NCBI GenBank assembly: GCA_013177805.1
Contig: JABLXU010000014.1
Coordinates: 1 to 64,000, forward strand
Length of the DNA: 64,000 nucleotides
Direction of reading: 5' to 3'
Source: Candidatus Omnitrophota bacterium
GTDB lineage: Bacteria; Hinthialibacterota; Hinthialibacteria; Hinthialibacterales; Hinthialibacteraceae
The notes beneath the pieces were generated by a model. The model saw nothing but the letters and a program-made list of their open reading frames with translations. It was not told the DNA's origin and ran no database searches. Both the position numbers and the translations under genes were made by a program. Positions 51,742-60,755 of the stretch are shown one piece after another. Position 1 is the first letter of the stretch. Each line of letters opens with the position of its first letter.

Positions 51742-52743
51742 TTATTTTAAATACTTTTCGAACCAGGTCAGGGTTTCGGACCACATTTCCGGGGTGTATC
51801 GATGGGCCAGCCCGGGGATGACTACTCCTTTGAAATCCCCAGGACGCCCATGCATCTTATACAATTCCTGGACGAAATTATTGATGATCAAGACGCCATC
51901 CACGGGGGAGCCTTCGTCCTGGTCGCCGGTCATTGTCAAGAGGGGGCGGGGCGCGATCATCCCCACGACGATTTCCATGTCGATACCGTCCCGCAATATA
52001 CCGGGCACGTAATAATAAATCCCATGCCGGTTGTTCAGCCCATGCAGGATCAGATTTTGATAGCGGGTCAGGCAGGATACGCAGACAGCCGCCTTGATTC
52101 GGTCGTCCAAAGCCGCCAGCCACCAAGTGCGGGTGCTGCCCATGCTGAAACCAGTCGCCCCCACCCGGCCGGCGTCCACTTCTGGCCTCGAGAGCAAATA
52201 TTGGAGAGCCAGCTGATCGTCACGGACCATCATTCCCCAGAGGGTTTTCCCTTGCCATAGAAACATCTTGAATAAGGATTCTTCAGTGGCGCGTCCCTGT
52301 TCTTTTTCCCCGGCTGGGCCTTGCATCTGGCGCTCGCCGAAACCATAGGCGTCTATCGCCATGACGCAGTATCCCGCTTGTGTGAAAGCCACGGCGGGTG
52401 GAGTCGAGGTGGGCCAGGTGTTCAAAAGTTCCTCTTTCCCGATCCCATATTCACCCGCGTGTTGGTGGTGGTACAGAATGGCCGGGGCTCTGCCCTGCAA
52501 TCCGTGAGGAATCGCGAAATATCCGTGCACCAGATGCCCCAGCCCGTTATCGAATTGAAATTTTTCGCATAAGTAACCGTTCCGGCTTTCCCGGCGTAAA
52601 ATAGTAACTTGGGGAGTGAAAAGCGGCGGACGGTCACCCAGGCGTTGGAACAATTTGGCTTGGACGGCTTCTTTCATTCGGTTCCAATAGGCTATGGATT
52701 CAGGTGGAGCATGTTGGAAGGATTCAAATTGTCCCGGCAGCAT
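51742..52743 (-). CDS. Alpha/beta-hydrolase, acetyl xylan esterase/dienelactone hydrolase-like
   Basis: A 333-residue cytoplasmic-looking esterase. It shows the hydrolase core PAILYHHQHAGEYGIGKEELL, the nucleophile elbow GATGFSMGSTRTWWLAAL, the acid in TGDQDEGSPVDG and the His in PGLAHRYTPEMW, which complete a Ser-Asp-His triad. The layout (large insertion, GFGERQ, DDRIKAAVCVSCLTRY) is that of the family often annotated as acetyl xylan esterase in Planctomycetes and Bacteroidetes. The ester it cuts is unknown. ATG 52743 has GGGAG nine bases upstream; the frame continues to 52827. Confidence 0.84.
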   Translation of the reverse strand: MLPGQFESFQHAPPESIAYWNRMKEAVQAKLFQRLGDRPPLFTPQVTILRRESRNGYLCEKFQFDNGLGHLVHGYFAIPHGLQGRAPAILYHHQHAGEYGIGKEELLNTWPTSTPPAVAFTQAGYCVMAIDAYGFGERQMQGPAGEKEQGRATEESLFKMFLWQGKTLWGMMVRDDQLALQYLLSRPEVDAGRVGATGFSMGSTRTWWLAALDDRIKAAVCVSCLTRYQNLILHGLNNRHGIYYYVPGILRDGIDMEIVVGMIAPRPLLTMTGDQDEGSPVDGVLIINNFVQELYKMHGRPGDFKGVVIPGLAHRYTPEMWSETLTWFEKYLK

Positions 52744-52985
52744 AAGCGGATTCTCCCTGAAGTCAGCGTGCGATATCAGCCCAAAAAGACATCTGGGCCG
52801 ATCAAACAAGTATCTTGATGGATTCATTTGGATAATTCAACGAGCGCTTTCATATTCCGCCGGAAGAAGATTTGATAGGATGTATCGGACAGAAAACAAT
52901 GGTTTTGTTATGGTTAGGGATTGATTTCTGCCGCTGGGATTCACTGACTTCATCCAAATTCCATTGCGCCACGCAAAAGGTTTCC

Positions 52986-55900
52986 ATGAAACGTCTATCT
53001 TCTCATTCTCTTTGGATCGCATGGCTTGTTGCCGTTTGGGGCCCGGTTCTTCCGGTTCCAGGGGCGGTGGTGATCAATGAAATTCATTACTTGCCGTCCA
53101 GTTTGACGGTGGCTGAGGAGTTCGTGGAGCTGTTCAATACCGGACCGGACGCGGTGGATCTCACCGGCTGGCGATTTGTGGATGGCATTTACTACACATT
53201 CCCCCCAGAAACGGGATTGGAGGCAGGAGGCTATCTGATTGTCGCCGCCCGGCCGGAATCATACACCCGGTTGGATCCTTCCATTCTGGTGCTGGGACCC
53301 TATGGGGGGATTCTCAGCAACGATGGAGAAAATGTCGCCTTGGCGGCACCGGATGGGGCTTGGGTGGATCATGTGGCGTATCAGGACGAGGAAGGCTGGC
53401 CGCCCGAAGCGGATGGCCAGGGGGCATCCCTGGAGCGGTTGCACCCGGAGATGCCCAGTTCGCATCCCGCGAGTTGGACAGCAGGTCCGCCTGGCGGTAC
53501 CCCCGGCCGGAAAAACCAGAATGCCATCCCATCGCCACTTCCGGTGGTGACGGATGTCCGGCATGATCCCGTAACGCCTGCTTCCTATCAATCCGTTTGG
53601 ATTCGCGGCCGGGTGATTCACAACCGCCCGTTACAAGCGGTTTATTTGTTTTACAAAGAAGAAGATATGGCTGCCTATGTCCAAGTGGAAATGTTCGATG
53701 ACGGCTTGCGGGGCGATGAACAAGCCGGGGACGGAATCTACGGAGGGGAGATTCCAGGCTTTCGAAACGGTCAGATTATTGAATTCTTTATCCGTGCGGT
53801 GGATGAGGCAGGCCAGGAGGGTTTATTTCCTTTGGAAAGAGCAGGGAAACCCGCCATCTATTTGGTGGACGACTCGGTGTATGCGACTTCCTTGCCTTTA
53901 TACCGGATCGTCATGCGCGCGAAGGACGAACGGACACTTCGAACCCGTAGCGTGACTAGCAACGAACAACTCCCGGCCACATTCATTTCGGGAACGGATG
54001 TATTCTACAACGTGGGGGTGCGCTTCCGGGGCAAGGGATCCCGGTACGCGGAACCGAAATCGTACCGGGTGGATTTTACCGCGTCCCGGCATTTCGGAAC
54101 TGTCCGGAAAATGAATCTGAATGCGGTCAATCCTCACCGGCAATTCGTGGGGCTGGAATGTTTCCGGATCTTGCGGATGCCCGCGCCGGTCATGAATTTT
54201 GTCTCCTTGGCATTCAACCAGACTTTGGTTCCCAATTACATCCAGGTGGAGCGCACCGACCGGTATGCCATGGAACGGTTATTCGGCAACGGGGATGGCA
54301 ATCTGTACCGGGGAATCGAGCAGGCCAATTTGGATTACCGGGGGGAGGATCAAGCTCCCTACCGTCCGCATTACATGAAAATCACCAATGAATTGCAAAA
54401 CGATTACACGGATATCGTGGATCTATGCCGCGCCTTTTCGGCCACCAGCGATACAGAATTCGTGGAAGCCCTTTCCCGCGAGATCAACGTCCGCCAATGG
54501 ATCCGTTGGTTTGCCCTCAAGGAAATCCTGAACGACCGGGAAGGCGGCTTGTCGCTCGAACGGGGCGACGATTATTACATATATAAAAATCCAGGCGATG
54601 ACCTGTTTTATCTGCTGCCATGGGATCTCGACACCGTGATCGTCCGGCCGTTCGAAGCCGTGCATCACCATGGAACGCCGGCTGTGCAACGGCTGTTAAG
54701 GCATCCGGAATTGGCCCGCTTTTACTATGGAGAAATCCTCAACATCCTCGATCATGAACTGACACCTGAGGTCATGGATTCGATCATTGACCGGACCGCG
54801 CCGGTGGCCACTCCCAATCAACGCGCGGAAATGAAGCAGATTTTCCGGGAAATGAGGGAGTTTCTGTATGCCAGCATCCCCCGCGCGCTGACCGTTCAGG
54901 TAGACAATACCAGCAATGTCACGTTGGTTCAGGAAGGGGATACTTGGCGGTTTTTCCGGGGCCTCTCCGCTCCACCGGCGGATTGGAAACAAAACGGCTT
55001 CGATGATTCCGCCTGGGAAAGCGGCCCGGGCGGATTCGGTTACGGTGACAATGATGACCGCACGGTGTTGCAAGACATGCAGAACAATTACACCACCGTT
55101 TTCATTCGCCGAACCTTTCCCGTGTCCTCTCCCGATGCCTATAAGCGTTTGATTTTGAATGTTTTGGTAGACGACGGCTTTGTGGCCTATCTCAACGGCC
55201 GGGAAGTGGCCCGCCTCAACGTCAATGGTGAGCCCACCTACCGCAGTACTGCTTCCCAGTCGTTGGAAGCGAATCAGGTACAACAATTTTTTGTCAGCAA
55301 TCCCTCGGAAATTCTGGTCGCCGGTGAAAACACCCTGGCAGTAGTGGGAGTGAATGTAAACCTGACCAGCTCGGATTTATCCTTGGCGGTGCGCTTGGAA
55401 GGCGAGTCGTATCTAAGCGGTTTTCTCCGCCTGCGTGGCCGGGTGGATGCTTCCCTCACAACCGGTGTTCAGGTCAACGGTGCCGCCGTGGACTATGTTC
55501 CCTGGAAGGCGGAATGGGAATACGCCACCGGTTTGGCGGATGGACGGAACGTGTTTCGGATCGAGGCGTTGAACGCGGAAGGACAGGTGCTCGACGCCAC
55601 CCGCGTGGCGATCTACCACAACGTGCCGCCTCCCAGTGACGGTATTGAAATCCTGGGAGATGAAATGTGGACGGCGGAGCAAAGTCCTGTGCGGGTGGAA
55701 CAAAATCTTTTTGTGCCGCCTGCCGATACACTCACGATCGGAGCGGGAGTTACGGTGCGGATGGCCTCCGGCGCAGCCATTATCGTCCAAGGTACGATGA
55801 CCGTGATGGGCACGGAAGACAATCCGGTGCGGTTTGTTCCACAGGATGAGGGAATCCGGTGGGGCGGCATTGTGGTGGACCGGGCGCGGGGCATTGCGGA

Positions 55901-56810
55901 ATTCCACCATGCGCAATTCAGCGGCACCCGGGAATTTTTTTTCCGGAACGTGAACTATCCCGCTGCGGTGAACGTGCGGGCCAGCACGGCCATTGTGGAA
56001 AACAGCTTTTTTACGGCCATGGACGGATTGGGAATCCAGGCCCGGGATTCGCGGCTCATTGTGACCGGGAATCATTTCTGGGATATGGGAGAGATGTTAC
56101 ATTGCGCGCGGAGTTATGCCTGGGTGGTGGGAAACCGGTTTGAACAAGTCCGGGGCTACAGCGACGCCATCGATTTCGATGAAGGCATGGACCCCGCCTC
56201 CCTCATCCGGGGCAACACCATCCTGGGATCGGAAGACGATGGCATCGACTTGTTCCAGTGTTCAATCCGGGTCGAAAACAACTGGATCGCTCATTGCCGG
56301 GACAAAGGAATTTCCCTGGAAGGGGAAAGCACTCCCGTTTTAATCAACAATGTGATCCTAGACTCCAATATTGGTGTGGCTGTCAAGGATGCTTGCCAGG
56401 CCAAACTGATCCATTCGACCATCGTATCTTGCGTCACCGGCGTCGCTCTCTATGAGAAAAATCCAGGCCAGGATAGCGGCCGGGCGGAAATTCTCAACAC
56501 GGTCATTTGGAACACGGACCGAAGCCTGCTTTGGGATGAACAATCCTACCTCCTATTAACCCACTCCTTGCTGATGCAGCTGCCGGAATTGCTCCAGGAG
56601 AACAACTGGTCGTTGGATCCCCTTTTTGAAGATCCAGCCAATGGACGGTTGATGCCTCGCCCAGACTCCCCCCTGATCGATCACGGCGTCCCGGCGGGAG
56701 TAGAGACCGATATTGCCGGGCGGGCGCGTCCCCAGGGGGCGGAACCGGATATCGGCGCGTACGAATTTTTTATAGAAAATGCTGTCAAAACGTGGGACCT
56801 CCATTACTAA
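52986..56810 (+). CDS. Large secreted LTD - CotH kinase-like - beta-helix protein
   Basis: A 1274-residue exported protein. A signal peptide (WIAWLVAVWGPVLPVPGA) is followed by a lamin-tail domain (about residues 25-165: VVINEIHYLPSS, EEFVELFNTG, DLTGWRF). A CotH kinase-like domain lies at about 303-630, with VRFRGKGSRYAEPKSYRVDF, KMNLNAVN, GDDYYIYKNPGDDLFYLLPWDLDT. CotH proteins are secreted protein kinases first known from spore coats. A galactose-binding-like beta-sandwich follows (about 650-810) with WRFFRGLSAPP, FDDSAWESG, FIRRTFPV. The last part (about 885-1230) is a right-handed beta-helix with repeated N-x-I/V patterns, ending in IGAYEFF. ATG 52986 is preferred because it begins the signal peptide and has AAAGG close by. 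No sorting signal is obvious. A surface or matrix role is likely. Confidence 0.87.
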   Translation: MKRLSSHSLWIAWLVAVWGPVLPVPGAVVINEIHYLPSSLTVAEEFVELFNTGPDAVDLTGWRFVDGIYYTFPPETGLEAGGYLIVAARPESYTRLDPSILVLGPYGGILSNDGENVALAAPDGAWVDHVAYQDEEGWPPEADGQGASLERLHPEMPSSHPASWTAGPPGGTPGRKNQNAIPSPLPVVTDVRHDPVTPASYQSVWIRGRVIHNRPLQAVYLFYKEEDMAAYVQVEMFDDGLRGDEQAGDGIYGGEIPGFRNGQIIEFFIRAVDEAGQEGLFPLERAGKPAIYLVDDSVYATSLPLYRIVMRAKDERTLRTRSVTSNEQLPATFISGTDVFYNVGVRFRGKGSRYAEPKSYRVDFTASRHFGTVRKMNLNAVNPHRQFVGLECFRILRMPAPVMNFVSLAFNQTLVPNYIQVERTDRYAMERLFGNGDGNLYRGIEQANLDYRGEDQAPYRPHYMKITNELQNDYTDIVDLCRAFSATSDTEFVEALSREINVRQWIRWFALKEILNDREGGLSLERGDDYYIYKNPGDDLFYLLPWDLDTVIVRPFEAVHHHGTPAVQRLLRHPELARFYYGEILNILDHELTPEVMDSIIDRTAPVATPNQRAEMKQIFREMREFLYASIPRALTVQVDNTSNVTLVQEGDTWRFFRGLSAPPADWKQNGFDDSAWESGPGGFGYGDNDDRTVLQDMQNNYTTVFIRRTFPVSSPDAYKRLILNVLVDDGFVAYLNGREVARLNVNGEPTYRSTASQSLEANQVQQFFVSNPSEILVAGENTLAVVGVNVNLTSSDLSLAVRLEGESYLSGFLRLRGRVDASLTTGVQVNGAAVDYVPWKAEWEYATGLADGRNVFRIEALNAEGQVLDATRVAIYHNVPPPSDGIEILGDEMWTAEQSPVRVEQNLFVPPADTLTIGAGVTVRMASGAAIIVQGTMTVMGTEDNPVRFVPQDEGIRWGGIVVDRARGIAEFHHAQFSGTREFFFRNVNYPAAVNVRASTAIVENSFFTAMDGLGIQARDSRLIVTGNHFWDMGEMLHCARSYAWVVGNRFEQVRGYSDAIDFDEGMDPASLIRGNTILGSEDDGIDLFQCSIRVENNWIAHCRDKGISLEGESTPVLINNVILDSNIGVAVKDACQAKLIHSTIVSCVTGVALYEKNPGQDSGRAEILNTVIWNTDRSLLWDEQSYLLLTHSLLMQLPELLQENNWSLDPLFEDPANGRLMPRPDSPLIDHGVPAGVETDIAGRARPQGAEPDIGAYEFFIENAVKTWDLHY

Positions 56811-57006
56811 ATCGACGAATTCGAATATTATAGTATCCATGCTTTACCCTGACTTTACTTCGAATGTGAAAATATTACAATTAAAGTACTCTTCGGGTGA
56901 AGACCGGATCAATACACGCGTTTGCCGGCCTGGGTAAGACAGGCCACTTGGAGAAAGTAAGTCAGGTATCTTGTTCCCCTAGGATTGAGGAGAGAGGTAA
57001 CCTTTC

Positions 57007-58089
57007 GTGATTATCCAAATGAATCCCAACGCAACCCGGGAACACATCGCAAATGTGGAGGCCATTATCGAGGAAGCGGGCTACACCGTGCATCCGATTT
57101 ATGGCACCCACCTGACGGTGCTGGCCGCGGTGGGGGACGAACGGGGCAAGGAGGGATTGTACGAACGGTTGCTCAGCCAACCGATGGTGGACAAGGTCGA
57201 ATTCATCCTGCCTCCCTACAAGTTGGTCTGCCGGGAAGTGCAAAAAGGCATTAGCCGGCCCGATTCGGTCATTCAGTTCGAATTCGAATGGAAGCAAGGG
57301 AAGAAGCAAGTAACGATCGGCGGCCCGGAATTCGTCATGATGGCCGGTCCGTGTTCGGTGGAAGGCCGCGACCAACTTATGGAGTGCGCGCGCATCGTGA
57401 AAAAGTACGGCGCGGTTTGTCTCCGTGGCGGAGCGTTCAAACCCCGCACATCTCCTTATAGCTTTCAAGGCCTGGAAGAAGAAGGATTGAAACTGCTGGC
57501 CGAGGCCCGGTATGAATACGGCCTCGCGGTGGTGACCGAATTGATGGACGCGCATCATTTGGATTTGGTGGAACAATATGCGGATGTGATTCAAATCGGC
57601 GCCCGCAACATGCAGAACTTCATGCTGTTGAAGGCGTTGGGAGCGACAAAACGTCCCATTCTATTGAAACGTGGAATGTCTTCCACGATTGTTGAATGGC
57701 TCATGTCGGCGGAATATATCACCTCGCGCGGGAATCCCCGCGTGATCCTGTGCGAGCGGGGAATCCGGACGTTCGAAACCCAATACCGGAATACGTTGGA
57801 TCTGAACGCCGTGCCGGTGTTGAAGAAATTGACGCACCTGCCGGTGTTCGTGGATCCCAGCCACGCCACCGGACGTTCGGACATCGTGGTGCCCATGAGC
57901 CTGGCCGCGGCGGCGGCCGGATGCCACGGTTTGATCGTGGAAATGCATCCCAACCCCGCCAAGGCCCTTTCGGATGGAGCCCAGTCCCTCAATGAGGAGG
58001 GATTTCAAATCTTAATGGAGCGGCTACCGGCCGTCATCCGCGCGGTGGGTAAGATTGCCCCGTGGGAGCCGGCGGCGGTGCCGGTGTGA
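57007..58089 (+). CDS. aroF: 3-deoxy-7-phosphoheptulonate synthase (type Ibeta DAHP synthase)
   Basis: The first enzyme of the shikimate pathway, joining phosphoenolpyruvate and erythrose-4-phosphate. In this 360-residue protein the N-terminal ferredoxin/ACT-like regulatory domain covers residues 1-80 (MIIQMNPNATREHIANVEAI, HLTVLAAVGD), as in Thermotoga maritima, implying feedback control by an aromatic amino acid. The barrel has VMMAGPCSVEGRDQLMECA, CLRGGAFKPRTSPYSFQGL, ILLKRGMSSTIVEWLMSAEYI, ERGIRTFETQYRNTLDLNAVP and VFVDPSHATGR, with KDPS-like signature residues. The start is GTG at 57007. It ends 4 bases before the cysteine desulfurase ATG. Confidence 0.96.
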   Translation: MIIQMNPNATREHIANVEAIIEEAGYTVHPIYGTHLTVLAAVGDERGKEGLYERLLSQPMVDKVEFILPPYKLVCREVQKGISRPDSVIQFEFEWKQGKKQVTIGGPEFVMMAGPCSVEGRDQLMECARIVKKYGAVCLRGGAFKPRTSPYSFQGLEEEGLKLLAEARYEYGLAVVTELMDAHHLDLVEQYADVIQIGARNMQNFMLLKALGATKRPILLKRGMSSTIVEWLMSAEYITSRGNPRVILCERGIRTFETQYRNTLDLNAVPVLKKLTHLPVFVDPSHATGRSDIVVPMSLAAAAAGCHGLIVEMHPNPAKALSDGAQSLNEEGFQILMERLPAVIRAVGKIAPWEPAAVPV

Positions 58090-58093
58090 AAAA

Positions 58094-59257
58094 ATGGAAC
58101 AGTATTGTCGAATCTACCTGGATTTCAACGCAACAACGCCGGTGCGGCCCGAAGTGATCGATGCCATGCGGCCGTATTGGAGGGACAACTTCGCGAACAC
58201 GGCCAGCCGTCATTCCGCGGGCCAGGAAGCCTGGAACGCGGTGGAGACGGCACGGGAACAAGTCGCGGCCTTGGTGGGCTGCCATCCGGATGATGTTATT
58301 TTCACCAGCGGAGCCACCGAGGCCAATTATTTGGCCTTGCTGGGGCGCTTCGAAGCGATGGCCCGGAAAAGTAAAAAATCCGCCTCGTTCCGGGTGGCGG
58401 TCAGCGCGATTGAACATCCCTGCGTCCGCGCATGCGCGGACGAAATGGCCCGCCGGGGCGCGGTCGTGCAAACCATTCCCGTAACCTCCGAGGGCTTGGT
58501 CGATTACACATTCTTTGATAAAAATAACAAATGGGACATTGTCTCGGTCATGACCGCCAACCATGAAACCGGAGCGATTCAGCCCTTAGCAGAAATCGCT
58601 GCCCGCTTGGACCGCCGCACCACCTTTTTCCACACCGATGCCGCGCAATGGGCCGGACGCTGCAGTGGCGACATGATGGAGTGGGGCGTGACGGCGGTTT
58701 CCCTGTCCGCGCACAAGATGTATGGACCTAAGGGAGTGGGAGCGTTGATTCTCAACCGCTCCGTGCCCATCATCCCGATGTTCGCGGGCCCGCAAGAGGG
58801 CGGTTACCGCGGTGGGACGTCCAACCTCCCGGGCATCGTGGGTTTCGGCGCGGCTGCCGAATTGGCCAAGCAGGAAATGAACAAGGAATTCAACCGGCTT
58901 TCGGATCTGCGGGAACGGTTGTGGAACCACCTCATGGACACGGGAATTGACGTGGTCCGCACGATCCCGCCCGATCATTGCCTTCCCAACACCCTGCATG
59001 TGCGGTTCCCCGGCCTGAAAGGAGAACGGGTGGTCGACGCCCTGAACCGCCTGGGCATCTGTTGCGCGTCCGGCCCCGCTTGCACCTCCGGCGCATCCGA
59101 ACCTTCGCCGGTGCTCATGGCCATGGGATTGAGCGAGGAAGAGGCCTGGGAAGGTGTGCGTTTCAGCCTGGGCAAAGATAATATCCCCATTGAAATCAAC
59201 GAAGCCGGCTACCGTATTAACCGCTGGGTACGGGAAAACGCCTCACGCGTCGCTTGA
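58094..59257 (+). CDS. Cysteine desulfurase (NifS/IscS family)
   Basis: A PLP enzyme that removes sulfur from L-cysteine for iron-sulfur clusters or tRNA thiolation. The 388-residue protein has YLDFNATTPVRPEV, FTSGATEANYLAL, TANHETGAIQP, FHTDAAQWAG, the PLP lysine in LSAHKMYGPKGVGAL and a C-terminal active-Cys loop CCASGPACTSGASEPSPVL. The loop is longer than in SufS, so it is closer to IscS/NifS. ATG 58094 follows aroF by four bases; the longer frame from 58055 would overlap aroF. No IscU, SufB or MnmA gene is adjacent, so the acceptor is unclear. Confidence 0.93.
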   Translation: MEQYCRIYLDFNATTPVRPEVIDAMRPYWRDNFANTASRHSAGQEAWNAVETAREQVAALVGCHPDDVIFTSGATEANYLALLGRFEAMARKSKKSASFRVAVSAIEHPCVRACADEMARRGAVVQTIPVTSEGLVDYTFFDKNNKWDIVSVMTANHETGAIQPLAEIAARLDRRTTFFHTDAAQWAGRCSGDMMEWGVTAVSLSAHKMYGPKGVGALILNRSVPIIPMFAGPQEGGYRGGTSNLPGIVGFGAAAELAKQEMNKEFNRLSDLRERLWNHLMDTGIDVVRTIPPDHCLPNTLHVRFPGLKGERVVDALNRLGICCASGPACTSGASEPSPVLMAMGLSEEEAWEGVRFSLGKDNIPIEINEAGYRINRWVRENASRVA

Positions 59258-59325
59258 TCAATACGCCTTCCGCTACTACCCTTAGCAGGGGGATGGGACT
59301 GTACCGGCGCCAAGGGTGGATGCAC

Positions 59326-59916
59326 ATGCGTGTAATCGCCGGGGAATTGAAAAACCGGATTATTTTAAAACCTCGTGATAAAGGAATCATCCCCACCTCC
59401 GCAATGGTGCGGGAGGCGCTTTTTAACATCCTGGGCGCTGATGTCGTGGATTGCCGCTTTGCGGATTTGTTTTGCGGCAGCGGCAGCGTGGGATTGGAAG
59501 CGTTAAGCCGGGGCGCGCGGCGTGTCACCTTTGTCGAAAAAAAACGCTCCGCCGCCGAATGGCTCAAACAGACATTGGCCCTTCACGGTATCGATGGCCA
59601 GCGGGCCCGCGTGTGGCTCAACGATGTCTTCCAAATCCAAGAAAATCCAAGCGAATGGGCCCAATGGGACATTGCGTTCCTTGATCCGCCCGGCAAGGTC
59701 AGGGATAATTTCTTGGATATCCTGGCCGCGCGAGGTATTCTCGTTCCGGGAACCTTGATTGCCGTTCAACGTCCGGTTGATTCTCCTCCGGTGGTACGGT
59801 CCGGGAAACTTCACCTTCTCGATCAGAGACAATACGGACGGACATCCTTGTATTTCTATTCTTGTTCAAGAAACGATTCCACGCCGAAGGACGCTCATTC
59901 ATGGCTTGGACGATAG
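59326..59916 (+). CDS. rsmD: 16S rRNA (guanine(966)-N(2))-methyltransferase
   Basis: RsmD methylates G966 of 16S rRNA. The 197-residue protein begins MRVIAGELKNRIIL, as the family does (ATG 59326; ATG 59320 is equally possible). Motifs are RPTSAMVREALFNIL-like IIPTSAMVREALFNIL, FADLFCGSGSVGLEALSRGA (SAM binding) and AFLDPPGKV (the catalytic DPPY motif is here DPPG). It ends 16 bases inside coaD, the usual partner gene in many bacteria. The changed DPPG residue is unusual but leaves the core DPP. Confidence 0.9.
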   Translation: MRVIAGELKNRIILKPRDKGIIPTSAMVREALFNILGADVVDCRFADLFCGSGSVGLEALSRGARRVTFVEKKRSAAEWLKQTLALHGIDGQRARVWLNDVFQIQENPSEWAQWDIAFLDPPGKVRDNFLDILAARGILVPGTLIAVQRPVDSPPVVRSGKLHLLDQRQYGRTSLYFYSCSRNDSTPKDAHSWLGR

Positions 59917-60416
59917 CGGTATATCCGGGAACCTTCGATCCGGTGACTAACGGCCATCTGGATATCATTGAACGCGGTTTGCATTTATTCGACCAGTTGA
60001 TCGTGGCGGTGGTGGCCCAGCCCAGTAAAAACACCTTCTTCTCGCTGGAAGAAAGGATGGATATGTTGCGCGTGGCGCTGCAGGGCCTGGATGTCCGGAA
60101 AACGAATTCCAAATTGCACTTGGAATCGTTTGAAAATTTGTTGATCGATTACGTCCGTCAAAAAAAAGCGCATGTCATCCTGCGCGGGCTTCGCGCCTTG
60201 TCGGACTTTGAATACGAGTTTGAATTGGCTTTAACCAACCGCCGCATGGCGGCCGATATCGAAACTGTCTTTCTGGCGCCGAGCCAGGAATATGTTTTTC
60301 TACGCGCCACGTTAGTTAAAGAAGTCGCCCGGCACGGGGGCAATGTCAGTCCCTTCGTTCCCGATTACGTGAACCGTTGCCTGATGGAAAAAATTCAATC
60401 CCTGGCGGTACGGTAA
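59901..60416 (+). CDS. coaD: Phosphopantetheine adenylyltransferase
   Basis: This enzyme makes dephospho-CoA from phosphopantetheine and ATP, the penultimate step of coenzyme A synthesis. The 171-residue protein has AVYPGTFDPVTNGHLDIIERG (nucleotidyl-transfer HxGH-type site TNGH), VILRGLRALSDFEYEFELALTNRRM, and LVKEVARHGGNVSPFVP. The usual ISS(S/T) before LVKE reads LRAT here, a variation in the conserved C-terminal signature. ATG 59901 has GAAGGA nine bases upstream and overlaps rsmD by 16 bases. Confidence 0.94.
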   Translation: MAWTIAVYPGTFDPVTNGHLDIIERGLHLFDQLIVAVVAQPSKNTFFSLEERMDMLRVALQGLDVRKTNSKLHLESFENLLIDYVRQKKAHVILRGLRALSDFEYEFELALTNRRMAADIETVFLAPSQEYVFLRATLVKEVARHGGNVSPFVPDYVNRCLMEKIQSLAVR

Positions 60417-60477
60417 CCGGGCATCCGCTGGACGGGGTTCGCCAGGGGACGGCCGGGAGAAACCGAAGTTGGATTAA

Positions 60478-60520
60478 GCCAGATAGGCCGGATTCCATTC
60501 GGCCGGTCTGTGTGTCTGGC
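60478..60520 (+). promoter_or_regulatory. Hairpin in the coaD-rpmF gap
   Basis: GCCAGA (60478-60483) pairs with TCTGGC (60515-60520), enclosing GGCCG (60486-60490) and CGGCC (60500-60504). No T run follows. It may end the coaD transcript or act as a leader element of the rpmF operon. Confidence 0.5.
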
Positions 60521-60564
60521 GAGTCAACCGCCGGGTAAACATTGATTAGAAAAAAGAGGTAATC

Positions 60565-60741
60565 ATGGCTCATCCCAAACATCGAAAATCCCATTCTAAA
60601 ACCCGGATGGGGCGTTCGCATCATGCGGTGAAGATCCGTTCCTTGTCGGAATGCCCGAACTGCCGGGAAATGAAATTGTCCCACCGGGTTTGCCCGAAAT
60701 GCGGCTTTTACAAAGGGGCAATCGTCAGAACCGAGTCCTAA
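60565..60741 (+). CDS. rpmF: 50S ribosomal protein L32
   Basis: A 58-residue protein with the L32 N-terminus MAHPKHRKSHSKTRMGRSHH and a zinc ribbon of four Cys as two CxxC pairs (CPNC and CPKC). It ends in CGFYKGAIV. The ribosome site AAGAGGT is five bases before ATG. It opens the conserved rpmF-plsX-fabHDG operon; the next gene starts 15 bases after its stop. In many bacteria this ties ribosome synthesis to fatty-acid synthesis. Confidence 0.96.
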   Translation: MAHPKHRKSHSKTRMGRSHHAVKIRSLSECPNCREMKLSHRVCPKCGFYKGAIVRTES

Positions 60742-60755
60742 AGGATGGCACGACC

